From Isoetes taiwanensis (taxonomy: Eukaryota; Streptophyta; Lycopodiopsida; Isoetales; Isoetaceae), in the NCBI GenBank assembly GCA_021234155.1, contig JAJEKV010000046.1:5339012-5403011 (forward strand): 64,000 bases of DNA, in the 5' to 3' direction. Every line of letters starts with the position of its first letter. The stretch's first letter is position 1. The translations under genes were made by a program, and so were the position numbers. The notes under the pieces are model-generated. The model did no database searches and had not been told where the DNA came from. It saw only the letters and a list, made by a program, of their open reading frames with translations. This document shows, one piece after another, positions 23,030 through 34,210 of the stretch.

Positions 23030-23847
23030 CAAGTGCCACGGCACGGATGGTTTCCGGTGGAATTTTTCGGGAATATTGGGATTGGTTGGGTTGCAATCTT
23101 TACAATGCTTTCTGTGAGTTTCGTAGGTTCAGAAGTTTGGATAAGATCATTAATACTGGCTGTATTTCTCTTATTCCCAAGTGTAAAGAGCCGAAGACAA
23201 TATCTGACTGGCGCCCTATCACATTATTGTCTTCCGAGTATAAAATATTTGCGAAAGCCCTTGCAGACAAAGTGCGTGATGTCTTGGTTGTATCAATCTC
23301 TCCTACTCAATCTGGATTCTTGCCAAGGAGGAGCATTTTAGACAATGTTGCTGCTGCTTATGAGGGTATGTATTGGGCCAGATTGAAAGGTCAGCGTATA
23401 GTCTATCTTAAATTAGATTTTGCCAAAGCATATGACAGTGTAGATTGGGAATTTTTGGAAAAAAGCCTCTTAACATTGGGCTTTGGTCAGCAGTTCACCA
23501 GTGATGTTATGAAGCTCCATATCTCGGCACGGTCTACTGTGTTGTTTCAGGGGGAACCCTCCACTGTTTTTTCGGTTGGGCGAGGTGTTCGCCAAGGTTG
23601 CCCATTAGCTCCACTTTTGTTCACAATAGTAGCTGAGGTCCTCTCACAACTATTTGCTAAGGCCATGCAGGATGGGATAGTGCAGGGGTTGAGTATGGAG
23701 GATGGTTCACAGGAAATTTGTAACCAGTATGCTGATGACACGTTCCTCTTTCTTGTTGCTGATACAGACAATCTTCAGAATGCAAAGCTTCTTCTTGATA
23801 CTTTCTCTTTAGCATCTGGAGTTCTTGTTGGTTGGATGGACGCTTGA
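23030..23847 (+). pseudogene. LINE C reverse transcriptase domain
   Basis: The open frame 23047-23847 contains INTGCISLIPKCKEPKTISD, WRPITLLSSEYKIFAKALAD, TQSGFLPRRSILDNV, LDFAKAYDSVDWEFLEK (first catalytic Asp), GVRQGCPLAPLLFTI and NQYADDTFLF (catalytic YADD). Spacing is normal for plant L1-type RT. The onset of the domain (KKDKCHGTDGFRW, about 23020-23058) lies partly in another frame. A stop at 23845 follows a small deletion in a block that LINE A still retains as GWQKC. RT by itself looks recently active. Confidence 0.88.
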
Positions 23848-25363
23848 TGGGGTTGTGCCTTCTTGTGTTGCGGATTTTCCTTGGAAGGTGCTTCCTCATG
23901 GGAAGGCTACTAAACTTCTTGGTATACCTGTGGGTATTCATATTTCTACCTCTGATGCTTGGGATATTATCATTGAAGGGTTGCATAAGCATTTGTTTTG
24001 GTGGAATACTGCTAAGCTCTCTCTGCCAGCGCGAATAACTGTTGCTAAGCATGTTCTAAGTAATTCCCATGTCTATATGGCCTCTGCCCTTCTGGCTCCT
24101 CAGTCAAAATTTCAGGTGATTGTTACGATTGTCCGTAACTTTATTTGGGGTGGGACTGAGGAGCATGCTGTGGTCAAGGTTGCATGGTCCAAATGCACCA
24201 AGCCAAAATTTGCAGGTGGTTTGGGTATGACAGACTTCCATTTGCAGAGTAAGATTTTAATTTCTAAATTCATTTGGAGGATCCTTAAGGATATGGTTGA
24301 CTCACCTGGAGTGCGATTGGTGAAGCAGTCACTTGCACATTATGTTCCTTTTGGGAAAGCTACATTAAAACCGTTGCTTCCTTGGAGTCTCTTTTATCAG
24401 CTATGCCCTTTTCCTAATGCCTCTCCTTTTTTGAAAGGCTTGCTGGAGTCATGGGAGACAATAAGGACCCTATTTCGGATTGATCTTGTTGCATGTCATC
24501 AGCTGAGTGCCCCTTGTTGGTGGATACCTGTGGAAAATAATCTTCCACTTTGTGCCTCGGTTCATCCATTAACTCAACGGCGCTGGAGGTTAGCAGGAAT
24601 CTTGACAGTTGCGGCATGGTATGATTCTGGCCAGTTAGCAACATGGCAAATCTTTCAAACAAAATTCTCATTGTCTCGATGGGACAGGCCTATTTGGCGA
24701 AAGGTTGCTAGTACTCTGTCATTGGTTGCTCCAGAGGCTATTGAAGGGTGCATGTGGGTTTCCCACCAGAGTATTCATGAGCATAGGCTTGTGAATTCTA
24801 TGTATAGGCTGCTTGTCAATAGTGATATCCTTCCGCCATCCACTAGGTGGTCCCTTCAGCTTTCACCTCCTAATTGGAGACGTATGTGGACTTGGGCTTG
24901 GGATAAACTACTCCATCCTAAGGTGGCTGTGCTTTGGTGGCAGATTCTTCACAGATGCCCTCGTGTGAACGTGCTTGTCCACAGATTTGATCCTCGAGTG
25001 TCAGCACTCTGCCCACTGTGCAAGCAAAGGGACGAGACCATTGAGCATTGTTTCTTTTTGTGTGTTCATCTCCAGCCTGTTTGGTCTTGGCTGCTTTCTC
25101 TTTTTCATGTGACATTGACGAGTCAGCAAGTGCTTCTGGCTATCTATCCGGATACTTGGAATAAGTTCCGGAGCCAAGCATTTCATTTAGCATCAGGATG
25201 GTTGTTGTGGTCCATCTTTCAGAGTTTGGATATTCCTCCTGCAATTGTCCTCCAGGACGCACAAGCTAGAATCGTTAAGGCTTACCATTGCTCTTCGCTT
25301 GCTCCTGCCAAGCGACAGTTGATATTTGAGTCTTATTTGAGTGTGTTGTCTTATGCATAGGCT
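23848..25363 (+). pseudogene. LINE C C-terminal domain with zf-RVT zinc finger
   Basis: The 511-codon open frame (from 23825) continues ORF2 after the frameshift: LLGIPVGIHISTS, GGLGMTDFHLQSKILISKFI, SRWDRPIWRKVAS, a WRRMWTWAWDKLLHPKVAVL block and a zinc-finger-like CPLCKQRDETIEHCFFLC, then LASGWLLWSIFQ. This zf-RVT type of C-terminus is usual in plant L1 elements and aids RNA binding. The frame is fully open, so the copy is young. The start at 23825 is a frame artefact. Confidence 0.85.
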
Positions 25364-25449
25364 GGTGGTTCTACTCAGTGGATCATGATTATCCTCTGAG
25401 ACTTTATTCCCGCCTCTGCATTTGTATTTTGCTTTTGGCTTGGAGTTTC

Positions 25450-25483
25450 AATAAAGTTTGTCGTCCTTCAAAAAAAAAAAAAA
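25450..25483 (+). terminator. LINE C polyadenylation signal and poly(A) tail
   Basis: AATAAA at 25450 is followed by gtttgtcgtccttc and 14 A residues ending at 25483. The cctcc/ccttc word just before the A-run recurs (as tccttc) at the minus-strand tails near 2709 and 25915. Confidence 0.85.
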
Positions 25484-27676
25484 ACGTCTAATAGCGTGGA
25501 CTTCTTGAGGTATGCATACACCATTTTTTCTAAAACTTGTTCTAAGCAAATAAAGATATTTGTGGAATTTGGTTGTTCCTATTTTGTAACAAATGTTTAT
25601 CCTCTCTTAAAGATTGAATCGTATTTAGTAATAAGTACACTGCTTATTCACGTTTATTCACTTAATCTTGATTGGATAGCTAGTTCTATATCATGTATCA
25701 TCTATTTTACCATATAACATCCTTACGCAGTCTTGCTCTCAAGGTATGACTTTTGAATTTCAAGTGTTTCATCCATAAACTATTAAATACAGAGATATAT
25801 TTTTTATGATTTCGTATTATATAATATCATATTCTTTTTAGCACTTAAGATATGACTTGTCCCAAAATAAATTGCATATAAATTGCATTTTTTTTTTTTT
25901 TTTTTTTTTTTTTTGAAGGAAAGAAGATATTTTATTCATCAGATGGAAGTATTACAGCATATAGATCCCTCATGGATCAAATAGAAAATTAAGCTTATAA
26001 GATCCCACACGGATCAAATATCCTATCTGAATCTTTGATACTCAGAGGCCTCTCTCAACCTCTTCTTCAGTCTAACTAGTACTACAGGGAGATCACCATC
26101 TTCCCAGCTAGAAAGAGTACTAGAGGAGACAAGTACCAACTTTCCAAAAATTCAAATAATACTTGAGTCGTATAGAAAAGCCTCCCAGAATAGAGGTGAA
26201 TAGAAAAGAATGCGAAACATGAACATTACGCCACAATGTTCAAAAGGAGCTACACCTTCCAAAAATCTAATCAAGAATACGGTTAAGCAACCAGTGATTA
26301 CGAAGCCAAAAGTGTGAGACCAAAAAGGATCTTTGCATTGTCGAGGGACACAGCAGCAATCGGCCCCGATCTTGGCGGACACAAAGCCCGGCCGCCAAAC
26401 TTCTCCCAAAAAGCACAGTTCAAGATGTAAAAGCGTCTTCTTGCCCGATAATCCCCTAGCTTCGGCGATCTAAATCAGTCTCACATATTGCTGCCATGTG
26501 CGTAGAAATGAAAAGATTTCTGCTTTGTTTTCCAAGAATCAATCTCTATACCTTTACACTTTAGCAAGAAAGAAGCGGGGAGAAGAGGAAAATCCATCCA
26601 TTTGGAAAAGATCGAGAATTTAAGATTGTGATGCTAAATTCAAAAAGCTGTTTTTCCTACCAAGATTGCAAAGATTCTACTCCACCTTATAAGCCATTTG
26701 CCCTTTTGGTGTGTTTCTGCATAAAGGACGGCTGCCTCTAAGCAGAAAACAGAATGCTTCAAAAGAAGCATGGAGTTGAATGACCACGTTAGTGGCTTGG
26801 CAGCAAATCCTGGGAAGAACCGCCACAAAAAGCTCCAAAATAAAACACCAACAGAAAAAATCAAGAACTCACTGGCAGAGGCAAAACCCTTGCTAGCTCC
26901 AACACGAATTGATAGATCTGATTTGCAGCAGCAGTGCCGGACTGAGAAAGAGAGGCGGTCCCCCTCTCACGGCCGCCCTAGCCGCTGATAGAGGCGCCAA
27001 GAAACCACCGGCATTTTCAGCACATAGATTGTATGATTTATTTTTAATTGAATGTTCTTTCTACAACGTTACTAACTGATCTGTCACTCTTCGAACATAT
27101 TTTATAATCGTATATCAGTTTTCTCCTTCTTAACAGACCTTGCTACCAATCTCTGACTGTTTTTGCTTTTTCTTGGAGTAACTCTATGCTACAACCTTTC
27201 CAAAGGAAGTTAGTACTTGGATGCCTTGTCTTGCTGATTATTCAGGTGACAACCTTTACTATAGTGAAGAAGTTTTTAGATCTTTGTAGAAACCTTAGAA
27301 ACTATCCTTATGTTGGGTCTTTAGTGTTGTTACCATTGGATTATAGTGTAGTTACTTGCTTAAGATTCTTGTAGCATTCTGGTAATGTGAACATAAGCGA
27401 CAGAAGAAGACAAATTACTCGTTAACTTCACTTCATTTTTGTCCTATTCATCTCCACTTTATGAAATCTAAAGCATGAGCAGATACAAAATCTTATCAGT
27501 CTTTATGTTTCAAGGCCATTTCTCCTCACTCTTGCATCTAGCTTAACCTGCAGAAAATGCTCCAGTCACTATAGTTACTTGCGGAATGGGTTCATCTTCT
27601 TTTTCCAAGAAAATATCCATACTTTTGAACTTCTCTTTTAAGTTGTTTTGGGTAATACAGTATGTAATATTATACG
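25484..27676. repeat. Segmental copy A (paralogue of 37187-43265)
   Basis: The flank starting ctaatagcgtggacttcttg matches 37191 onward to about 25840. After an insertion the match resumes (27011-27676 against 42650-43265), including ctacaacctttcc, cctgcagaaaatgctccagt and tatgtaatattatacga. Identity is roughly 85-90 percent by eye. Copy A carries a 1.1-kb retroelement absent from copy B. Confidence 0.85.
25892..27010 (-). mobile_element. 5'-truncated LINE insertion with target-site duplication
   Basis: The minus-strand element ends in a tccttc plus poly(A) tail (poly-T at 25888-25914). It is bracketed by gcatttt at 25885-25891 and 27011-27017. Copy B at about 42650 has a single gcatttt there, giving the empty site. 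Inside, minus-strand frames give FVSAKIGADCCCVPRQCKDP and WSHTFGFVITGCL (about 26390-26270), a C-terminal LINE-type segment. The element is about 1.1 kb and dead. Confidence 0.8.
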
Positions 27677-30325
27677 ACATGTATATAATGTGAGTCCTAT
27701 ATAATGTTAAATTTGTTAACACCATATAATTTTGTATAAGTATAATATAGCCATTACATTTAATGATATAATTAAATACCGAAAGTTTGTAGCTATAATA
27801 AATTCTAAGTCTCAACTTTCTAAACATATATAATGATTGTAGGAAGATTCGATTCTTTTATTCCTTGCCTACATGAGCGACATTTGGAAAATTTTGGTGA
27901 CTTTGATTCCGTTTCTAACATTGCATGTCTTCATCTGGTGAAATTCTCGAGATAAGCGATTGAAGCTTTCCTTTCTTGGCAAGGAAATAAGAATTGCCTC
28001 ATGACGCAACCAATTTCGTTATTATCAGCCAAATTAATTCATTCTTGCTTGCCTTCGAAGGCAAGTATCATAAGGATTTAGGGCAAATACCTCTGTCATT
28101 TAAATTTAAGTTTTCCTTTAAATCCTGCCTTCCATTTGATTGAGCTCTATACTGGGGACTGCTGTGCTCCACTTTTGATTGAGTGACAGAAGACAAAAGA
28201 CAGGTATTTCTCTTCTCCTCTAGTTGGATATTTCCTTCCCTTTATTCAAATGGATGATTTCCCATGATTTATTGTTGATCGACTCTTCATCCGGAGTCCT
28301 GAAACTTTTTTGTCCGGGCTTTCTTCCTTCTTTGGCTTTTCAAGCTTTGTGTAATCTCCGAACAACCCCATATATATAAATGTTTGTTGCAGCTTTGTGT
28401 CAACTCACGGTGGTCCACACAATGTCATTGTTCCATCATAATGCGACTCTCAGACCATCGACCCATCCGCTAATGCGTTCAAATGATAGAGATCCACAGA
28501 TAAACTAAATTTCAATCTCCTTCTATCTTCTCCCTTCGCCCTTCTATGTTTGCAAACACCTGCCCAGGGATCAAATCGGCTCCTCCCTGCAAACATTTCT
28601 ATGGGAGAAAATTCCAAAATAGGCCCGAATGAGCTATCAAGCGAGGCTCCTTGAATTGCGAAAAGTCATTTGTTTTTTTACTGTCTTTGTGCCTTGGTTT
28701 GGCACTGTCTTTATTTCTTCTAAGGTCACTGTCCATTTAGAATCCCGAAAAACAAAATGCATGGTCACAAGCCGTTCCATCTTCACAATCAAAAGCAAAG
28801 TAGGAGTTTGTTTGTTACAGGTCGTTCCATCTTCACAAGCGAAATGCTAAATAGGAGTTTGTTTCTGTCTCTATATTTCATATGGTTCCCCCTTTTTTTC
28901 TTTTTGTTCCTTCTAAAACAATTCGTGCCTTTTGCTACCTTTTCATAACAATACGTGTCTATTGGTATCAATTGTCCAAGTAGGAATATGGCGTTATCAT
29001 TATAATAAACATGGTAACAACTCCCACAAGCATATAAATACCACAAGTATGCTAATATGTGGACAAGAGCTCCCACGACGGAACAAAAACAACATTTGCC
29101 ATACATTTCATCCCTTGAAAAATCGACAATTTTCAACCGAAAACCATAGAAGAAAATAAAACAGCCAAACAACAAGGAACTGTTTTCCAAAAAAAAAGGG
29201 TCATTGCAGAAGCTTTTACAAACCTACTACTCTAGTGCTCATTTTTTGTTCTTTTTTCTGCTTTCTAGACTCTACTTTTACACGATTATACTTGCTAGAT
29301 TAGTCGAGTTGAGTTTTGCAGAGATGAATCTATAGGATGATAGTACATAATGTTACATATATGTATATGAATGGTCACGTACACTATCCATATTCAAATC
29401 GTCTATAGTTTATTGAAATGCTAGAAGGCAAAATTTGAGTGCACTAAGAATCCTATGCTAAATTAAATATGCATAGTGATGAACCATGATGACATACTTA
29501 CAAATTTCTCCATATACCTCTAGTTAACTCCTAAATCTATGATAACATCTCTTTTAACAAAAAACTCGGCATTTGAACCAAGGACCAGTAATAAAATGAA
29601 AAATGCAAGCGAAAAGAAAAAGAAAAATGTATAGGTTTGTTTTTTATCAACTACAATGTTTTTCTTTGAGGAGGCCATGCCACCTAACAATTGAACATTT
29701 GTCAACTTTTTAAAATTTAAGGTATTGAACAAAACCCATGTCCCTTAATGTTTGCAATTGATGAGAATGTACAAACTGTAACTAACTTTGAAATCTACTT
29801 ACTATTTGTCTCATCTCTACATATAGGCCGGTTTGTAATATTCCATTATTTGTGGAGTGTATTATCATTTAGCGTGTTCTAAATTTTTTCGGTAGTTAGA
29901 TTCTGCGATGGTTTATGGGGAATATTCTATGTTGGGCACTCTAGAAATAGCAGGCATGTCTTGACTTGCCTCGATGCGTGAAATGCAATCAACATACATC
30001 TCTATAAATCATCTGAGAGATGTCGAGGTGAGATCTATTCGACTTAGCACAAAACTTCTTTTGCGGCCGGGTTGGAGAAAAAAAATGTTAAGTGGCATTC
30101 GAAAGCCAACAAAGGGAACTCATACTTGTTGTAATATATTATTATTGTTGGATAAGGTTGATGCAGGTCTGCTTCACCTTAATGTAATGCTGAGGACAGA
30201 AACTATGCTTTTTGAGGGACACCAGAGCTCTAAAATTTGCAGGCGGGGGTAATGTGCATGCGTTCTGTATAATATCTGGATCTATACCTTCTAGGCCACT
30301 TTAGTAGACTAAATACATTAGTGCT
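27677..30325. other. No gene recognised (AT-rich intergenic)
   Basis: Several short open frames exist, the longest a 133-codon minus-strand frame at 28789-29190 and a 92-codon plus-strand frame at 29974-30252. None has a recognisable domain or a supporting context. The sequence is AT-rich, with duplicated short words (for example cgttccatcttcacaa at about 28770 and 28822). Confidence 0.5.
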
Positions 30326-30351
30326 TTTTTTTTTTTTTTTTTTTTTTTTTG
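30326..30351. repeat. Poly-T tract
   Basis: A run of about 24 T followed by a G run (ggggggg). It could be the tail of a minus-strand retroposed copy, but unlike the tracts at 2709 and 25888 it lacks the gaagga word next to the T-run. Element identity is unknown. Confidence 0.5.
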
Positions 30352-30485
30352 GGGGGGCAAGTTATCATGTAACTTTTAAAAAATCTATGGAAAAACCATT
30401 TCCATGTGGCTTCAAATCCATGGGAGAGCTTGCCTACCGGGCCGCACCTTATTGGACCCAAGTGGCCTTTCATGCGAACCCTAAC

Positions 30486-30512
30486 ATATAAAGGCTAAAC
30501 CCTAAACCTAGG
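30486..30512 (+). promoter_or_regulatory. Candidate promoter: TATA box plus telo-box
   Basis: atataaagg at 30486-30494 is followed immediately by aaaccctaa at 30497-30505 and a second aaacct. The telo-box (AAACCCTA) just downstream of a TATA box is common in plant genes for translation and cell growth. A pyrimidine-rich leader (cccctccccctcccc) follows at about 30545. Confidence 0.4.
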
Positions 30513-30603
30513 CCACTTTTTGTCTCCACTATTTCCTAGTCCCAAAGTCCCCTCCCCCTCCCCCTCCTTTTTTTGTGGGTTTGATTTCTTAGGCATTGGC
30601 CAT

Positions 30604-32293
30604 GAGCCTCACCCCGGAGAAAGATTAGAAAACAGGTTTAAAAGCCCTTTGGAATTTGGCCACTTAATCCCTCTTGTTTGTAGATGGTTTTATTTAAGCT
30701 CTACCTTCTCATCAAAAGCTTCTGGGTTAAGCCGATGGAAGTTCAAGAAGATAGTAAGCTTCCTTTGGCCACTTAATCTCTCCTACATTCTCGACAAGCT
30801 GTAGATGCTCAAAGTGAAGATCAAGAAGATGGTGAGCGTACTTTGGGAGCACATGATTATGTTGATCACTTCGATGATACACATGTTCAGAGGTAGCTTC
30901 TAATTTTATTTTTAGTATACATGTTTTGCATAAGGTAATAGATGGTGCTAAGTGACATACATAATACATGGTCAATGGTCTAAAGGATTTTCTCTGGATA
31001 AAATTACTTTTTGGAAAAGTCGAGTAAGCTATGAGCATTAGACGGCATATTAATGGCATGTGCTCCCTTGTGAACCTTAAAAAAAAATATAGCCAATGGT
31101 GTACAAAATTAAACTTTGAATTTTATCTGGAAAATAGAAATAGAATAGGAGGCCCAATAGCTAGGGCTATGACTCTTTTATGCTCTGCGGAAAATTTCCA
31201 AACATTACAGCAGTACAATTAATTTGACACAACTATTTCAACCCTGTCATTGATGAAAATCTTGGACTGGAAGTGTCAAAAAAACCTTGGACTGGAAGTG
31301 TCATGATGAAAACCTTGGACTGGAAGTACCAAATTTCTTTCTCAAAATGTATCATGTATGTTGCCAATATATATTGAACGTAGATCTTTTGTACATATGT
31401 TCTACCGACTATTCTCTTGATCTTTTCTACCAATATGGTATTTATCTATTTGGAATGCCATGTTAAATTGTCTAATTGAGCTTATACCATGGTGGCACAG
31501 GGCGTTTGGAAATACCTCTTTGCATGCAATAACATGAATGGAAGAATTGGCAGATCTATCTACCGAGAAATTAGGACTCGAGAAGGTTGCAAAGGAGATC
31601 GTAAGCTTGCAAGTGTGACATTCTATTTCTAATTATCTAATTAAATGTATATTCACCTCTCAAGCAGATTCTGGAACTTAGTATACGTGATGTGTCGTCT
31701 AAGGATGTTTCCAAATGCTAGAGTTTTTTATGACCTTTTACCAAAAAAATATTGTAACGATTCTCTTATCTTTATTTTTACTTGCAGAATTCAGGGATTA
31801 CAAATTCTAATGAATGTTGCTGCAATTGCAACTGATGGAGCCAGTCCAAGCCATGTGCAGGTGTCCCCAAAAGGTCTATTTTCCATCTTTATCAAGCTAG
31901 TATGTTTCTAATTTTGTACATTAACTTAGCATATTTTGTCTCAATTGGGTTATATAGCGAAAAGGATTAGAATGCTGCCCAAGTTAGGGAATAAGCATCA
32001 TCTTACCAGTGGTGGATGGATTAAGGTTGGAGAAAGCTAGGAAAGAGCTAGTTGAAAACATTAAGAAGAAAAATGCAGAACATAGAAAAGCAGAGCAAGC
32101 ACAGAAAAGAAAGGAGAGGGAACTAATTGAGGCAGCTCGAAAAATAGGAAAAGATGAGAGAGTAGCGCAAAAGAATGCAGAAGTGGAATGGGAGATCGAC
32201 ACGAGGAGATTGAGAAACTTGTTGTATGGTGTGAGGCGACCTGACATTTCTCTTTCTTCAGCCAAGGGAATCAACATGGCTTATGGCTTATGA
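30604..32293 (+). pseudogene. Possible multi-exon gene with coiled-coil C-terminus (unrecognised)
   Basis: Downstream of the telo-box promoter several exon-like stretches share the plus strand. One at about 30800-30892 reads VDAQSEDQEDGERTLGAHDY and ends at a gt. One at 31535-31609 reads MEELADLSTEKLGLEKVAKE before a gtgtga. One at 31669-31725 follows aagcag (ILELSIRDVSSKDVSKC, then stop). One at about 31788-31860 reads ILMNVAAIATDGASPSHVQ between ttgcag and a gt. The last (31991-32293) is a highly charged helix. They do not join into one clean frame, so it may be decayed or my exon limits are wrong. No homologue recognised. Confidence 0.3.
31991..32293 (+). CDS. Charged coiled-coil terminal exon, function unknown
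   Basis: From a possible acceptor (agttag) at about 31990 the frame reads SIILPVVDGLRLEKARKELV, then a Lys/Glu/Gln/Ala-rich helix (KKKNAEHRKAEQAQKRKERE, IEAARKIGKDERVAQKNAEV) and WEIDTRRLRNLLYGVRRPDI, ending at 32293. The heptad-like charge pattern predicts a coiled coil of about 60 residues. Composition differs from the flanking AT-rich DNA, which supports real coding history. No family recognised. Confidence 0.35.
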   Translation: MSIILPVVDGLRLEKARKELVENIKKKNAEHRKAEQAQKRKERELIEAARKIGKDERVAQKNAEVEWEIDTRRLRNLLYGVRRPDISLSSAKGINMAYGL

Positions 32294-32764
32294 AATGAGG
32301 AAGAAGAGATATATGCTATTGAAAAGCAAGAGGGAAGGTGCATCAAACTATAGCGCATGATATAAGTGTGCTCAGCTTATTACTTTCAATTCGTTTTCAA
32401 TTCGTTTTGGAAGTTACATTTATGATGTGCCATTGCAGGTTTCTTGAGATGTCCAACTTCAAATTCATTCTTCATTTCAGTTTTCTCATGAAGACTTTTG
32501 AGCCTGCTGTTTGGCTTTACAACAATTTGATAGTATAAATGAGAAAATACACATTATAAACATTGATAATTACAAACATTATTGTTTAAATACACATTGT
32601 TTAAGAAATCTGATGAACATTGCTGCAAACAGTTGACTCTCTTCAACTTTGTCATTATACATCATTGTAGCCTTTAATGGGTTGCGAGTGGAGCCTTCAA
32701 TGGGCTGGCTGGTATTCTATGGGGCTGCCCGCCCAGCCCTGATGGTACCAGCACCACCACCTCT

Positions 32765-34210
32765 TTTACCGTCTATAACTATAAGTGTCATTACCTATTT
32801 TGCAATTATCAAGCTTGCAGTGTAGGTTATCTGGATGGGCACGCAGCCATAGAGTATGCATAGCATTTTAGATGCATACATGGCTGTCATTCCATTTATG
32901 CCCTTAAGTGAGCGGCCAAATGAATACCCTCCCCTACATTCTGTTTTTATCTGATCTTGCATCTTCTTCATTCATGTGTTTTAACTTTTATTCTTTCTAG
33001 AGTTTCGTTTTTTAATCCTTTTTAACATCATTATGGCAATGCCATATTATTAACAGGATCTCAAACAGCAAATTAGGTAATCCAAATAAAATGTGCAAGA
33101 TTTAATTCCATACTACATGAATTTCTGAATTCTGAATTCCTACTCCATAATATGCAGTATTAAATTGTGAAGTCAGCCTAAAACATATGCACTGTTGATT
33201 TTCGCTTCCGCTGTTTGGCACACAGGTCTTGAACCTTAATCACATGTTTTAAGTAGTGGCTCTCAAAGAAACAAGCTGAGCAGTCAAGATCCCTGGAAGA
33301 TCTTGGTAGATCTAACATATTGAACCTAGAAATGGCATCTTGTAAGCAAGCACTGCAATCAGGGGTTTCCTGGGTCTGATACAAACAAATAATGCCAACC
33401 TGCCTATTCCAAGAATATCTCATGATTACATCCCATCCATCCCCTACGACAAAGACCATATGCTCTTTGACAGTCTGTAACTATAAGTGGCATTACCTAT
33501 TTTGCATGTTATCAAGCTTGCAGTGTAGGTTATCTTGCTGGGCACGCAGCCATATAGTATGCATAGCATTTGAGATGCACACATGGCTGTCATTCCATTT
33601 ATGCCCTTAAGTGAGCCGCCAAATGGACACCCTCCCCTACATTCTGTTTTTATCTGAGCTTGCATCTTCTTCATTCACGTGTTTAACTTTTATTCTTTCT
33701 AGAATTTCGTTTTTTTTATCCTTTTAACATCATTATGGCAATGCCATATATTAACAGGGTCTCAAACAGCAAATTAGGTAATCCTAATAAAATGTGCAAG
33801 ACTTAATTCCATACTACATGAATTTCTGAATTCTGAATTCCTACCCCATGACAAAGTAGAAATTAAATCTTATTTATGAATAAATATGCAGTATTAAATT
33901 GTGAAGTCAGCCTGAAACATATGCACTGTTGATTTTCGCTGTTTGGCACACAGGTCTTGAACCTTGGTATACAAGGCTAATCAAATGCTTTAAGTAGTGG
34001 CTCTCAAAGAAACAAGCTAAGCAGTCAAGATCCCTGGAAGACCTTGGTAGATCTAACATATTGAACCTAGAAATGGCATCTTGTAAGCAAGCACTGCAAT
34101 CAGGGGTTTCCTGGGTCTGATACAAACAAATAATGCCAACCTGCCTATTCCAAGAATATCTCATGATTACATCCCATTCATCCCCTACTACAAAGACCAT
34201 ATGCTGTTTG
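32765..34210. repeat. Tandem duplication (~0.7 kb units) covering the lipase 3' end
   Basis: Unit A (32765-33468) and unit B (33469-34210) share aactataagtg-cattacctatt, aagcttgcagtgtaggttat, ttctgaattctgaattccta and the lipase last-exon text. Unit A ends at gctctttgacag inside the exon and runs straight into the start of unit B. Unit B continues into the rest of the gene. Copies differ by several percent plus small indels (a ~40-bp AT-rich block is only in B). Confidence 0.88.
33178..33459 (-). pseudogene. Duplicated partial lipase last exon
   Basis: The frame VVGDGWDVIMRYSWNRQVGI...QETPDCSACLQDAISRFNML repeats the end of the lipase exon at 34207-33907 and is cut at its upstream side (MVFVVGD) by the tandem-duplication junction. 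It lacks the catalytic Ser region and cannot be an enzyme. The Cys-rich C-terminus differs slightly from the parent copy. Confidence 0.8.

Larger units (their letters stand above)
20886..25483 (+). mobile_element. Nearly full-length LINE C
   Basis: One plus-strand non-LTR retrotransposon. It has a 5' region from about 20886 (shared with a remnant at 36.9 kb), an uncertain ORF1 area (21.1-21.67 kb), endonuclease (21668-22400), reverse transcriptase (23030-23830), a C-terminal zinc-finger domain (23825-25363), AATAAA at 25450 and a 14-A tail ending at 25483. Several frameshifts break it: a shift near 21970, a stop at about 22285, decay at 22.66-23.03 kb and a small deletion near 23835. No clear target-site duplication is visible at the 5' end. 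The adjacent sequence (cgtctaatagc) matches the flank of the remnant at 37187, which marks the original insertion point. Confidence 0.9.

Noticed and set aside
28789-29190. 133-codon minus-strand frame with hydrophobic stretches
   Set aside because: No family resemblance, AT-rich composition, no promoter or neighbour supporting a gene.
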